Source of the DNA: Oscillospiraceae bacterium
Lineage (GTDB): Bacteria > Bacillota > Clostridia > Oscillospirales > Acutalibacteraceae
Assembly: GCA_022508865.1 (NCBI GenBank)
Contig: JAFLUK010000001.1
Coordinates: 18,148-53,644 of the forward strand
DNA length: 35,497 nucleotides
Reading direction: 5' to 3'
In this document: positions 34,950 to 35,497 of the stretch, piece after piece
Numbering within the stretch: the first letter of the stretch is position 1
Layout: each line of letters opens with the position of its first letter
Position numbers and translations under genes: made by a program
Notes under the pieces: generated by a model
The model's database searches: none
What the model was told of the DNA's origin: nothing
Seen by the model: the letters and a program-made list of their open reading frames with translations, nothing else

Positions 34950-35497
34950 TTGCGTAGTATTATGAAAAAATCATACTTTGTAAAGAAAAGAATCTTACCT
35001 GTTTTATTGATATTACCGGTAGTATTTTTTGGTATGATATCAATATTTTCCTTAAACGGCGTTAATGCGGCTTCAGACACTGCAACAGAAAACGAAATAT
35101 TTTATATTGATGTTTCTCAAAACACCAAATGGAATGTTTCAGCAAGTAATACTTATGATTTGTATGCATCTTTTGTAAAAGGCAATACTATTTTGGCAAA
35201 TCAGGTATGTACATATAATGTAGGCGGAAACAGCAATATTTGTTCTGTTAAAACACCTGCCGCTGCAGTCGGTGCAGACAAAATTAATCTGTTTGTTGCA
35301 CCAAAGGGAACAACCTTCCCAAGTACTACCAGTGATACCGGTTATACCAGAGTGTATTTCCGGAACACTGCAAATTGGAGCTCTGTATATGCATATGCTT
35401 GGGACAACAGCGGAAGTTATAATCAAGCTTTCCCGGGTGTTGCTATGACAAGGGTTTCAAGTACTTCAAATTATTACTATTATGATATTGATAATAG
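34950..35497 (+). CDS. Secreted CBM26-like starch-binding protein, 3'-truncated by window edge
   Basis: The frame is open to the window end; 182 residues are visible. It is not in the ORF track because no stop is reached. The likely start is TTG 34950, six bases after GAAGGAGGAT; the ATG at 34962 is a less well-spaced alternative. A signal peptide (basic MKKSYFVKKR, hydrophobic core, NAAS) ends near residue 35. A beta-rich domain of about 85 residues follows, then a segment beginning RVYFRNTANWSSVYAYAWD and AFPGVAMTRV, characteristic of starch-binding module CBM26. It is probably an extracellular starch-binding protein or amylase; the catalytic part, if any, lies outside. Promoter and leader are strong, suggesting high expression. 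Confidence 0.8.
   Translation, partial: MRSIMKKSYFVKKRILPVLLILPVVFFGMISIFSLNGVNAASDTATENEIFYIDVSQNTKWNVSASNTYDLYASFVKGNTILANQVCTYNVGGNSNICSVKTPAAAVGADKINLFVAPKGTTFPSTTSDTGYTRVYFRNTANWSSVYAYAWDNSGSYNQAFPGVAMTRVSSTSNYYYYDIDN

Overview
The window looks like an oriC-proximal piece of a chromosome from an obligately anaerobic, low-GC Clostridia, most likely a Ruminococcus/Oscillospiraceae-type gut bacterium. Grounds: the remB-gyrB-gyrA order, AT-rich sequence with GGAGG-type ribosome sites, a reverse rubrerythrin/rubredoxin/PerR set, Big_2-rich secreted proteins and a CBM26-like starch-binding protein. The genus call is inference. I saw no rRNA, tRNA, CRISPR array, insertion sequence, prophage or integrase.

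Layout. (1) 1-6617: the end of a RemB/DUF370 gene, two paralogous zinc-ribbon membrane proteins, gyrB (TTG start), gyrA and a lipoprotein, closed by a strong terminator. (2) 6681-9915: zapA, overlapped by a peptidase-U32 RNA hydroxylase gene, then dut. (3) 9922-16117: a cell-shape cluster, mreB-mreC-mreD-mrdA, then a minD-like ATPase and mgsA; minC, minE and rodA are not here. (4) 16167-19263: hisS-aspS. (5) 19337-24221: two secreted, repeat-built proteins sharing a cohesin-like module, followed by strong terminators. (6) 24249-25518, minus strand: perR-rubrerythrin-rubredoxin, a peroxide-defence operon with a good promoter and a candidate operator. (7) 25548-29694: a cytoplasmic-type amidase, a LUD-domain protein, an overlooked 37-residue Asn/Gln-rich microprotein gene on the minus strand, an RsmF-like rRNA methyltransferase, rsmA and a small membrane protein. 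(8) 29763-34764: a large YfhO-family protein on the minus strand, divergent from a polyprenyl-phosphate glycosyltransferase and a GtrA flippase. Together these form a complete three-component set for exporting a sugar and attaching it to a surface polymer. (9) 34815-end: a strong promoter, a structured leader and the start of a secreted starch-binding protein that runs off the window.

How the genes work together: most of the window is core replication, division, envelope and translation machinery. The accessory interest lies in the surface genes (the modular secreted pair, the YfhO/GT2/GtrA set, the CBM26 protein), the Asn/Gln microprotein, and catalytic-site departures in otherwise ordinary enzymes: MgsA with Gln and Asn at two active-site positions, rubredoxin with Cys-Pro-Cys-Gly, an amidase without its first zinc histidine, MinD without a membrane-targeting tail, and GyrA/GyrB substitutions at quinolone-determining positions. 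I found no clear new defence or mobile system.
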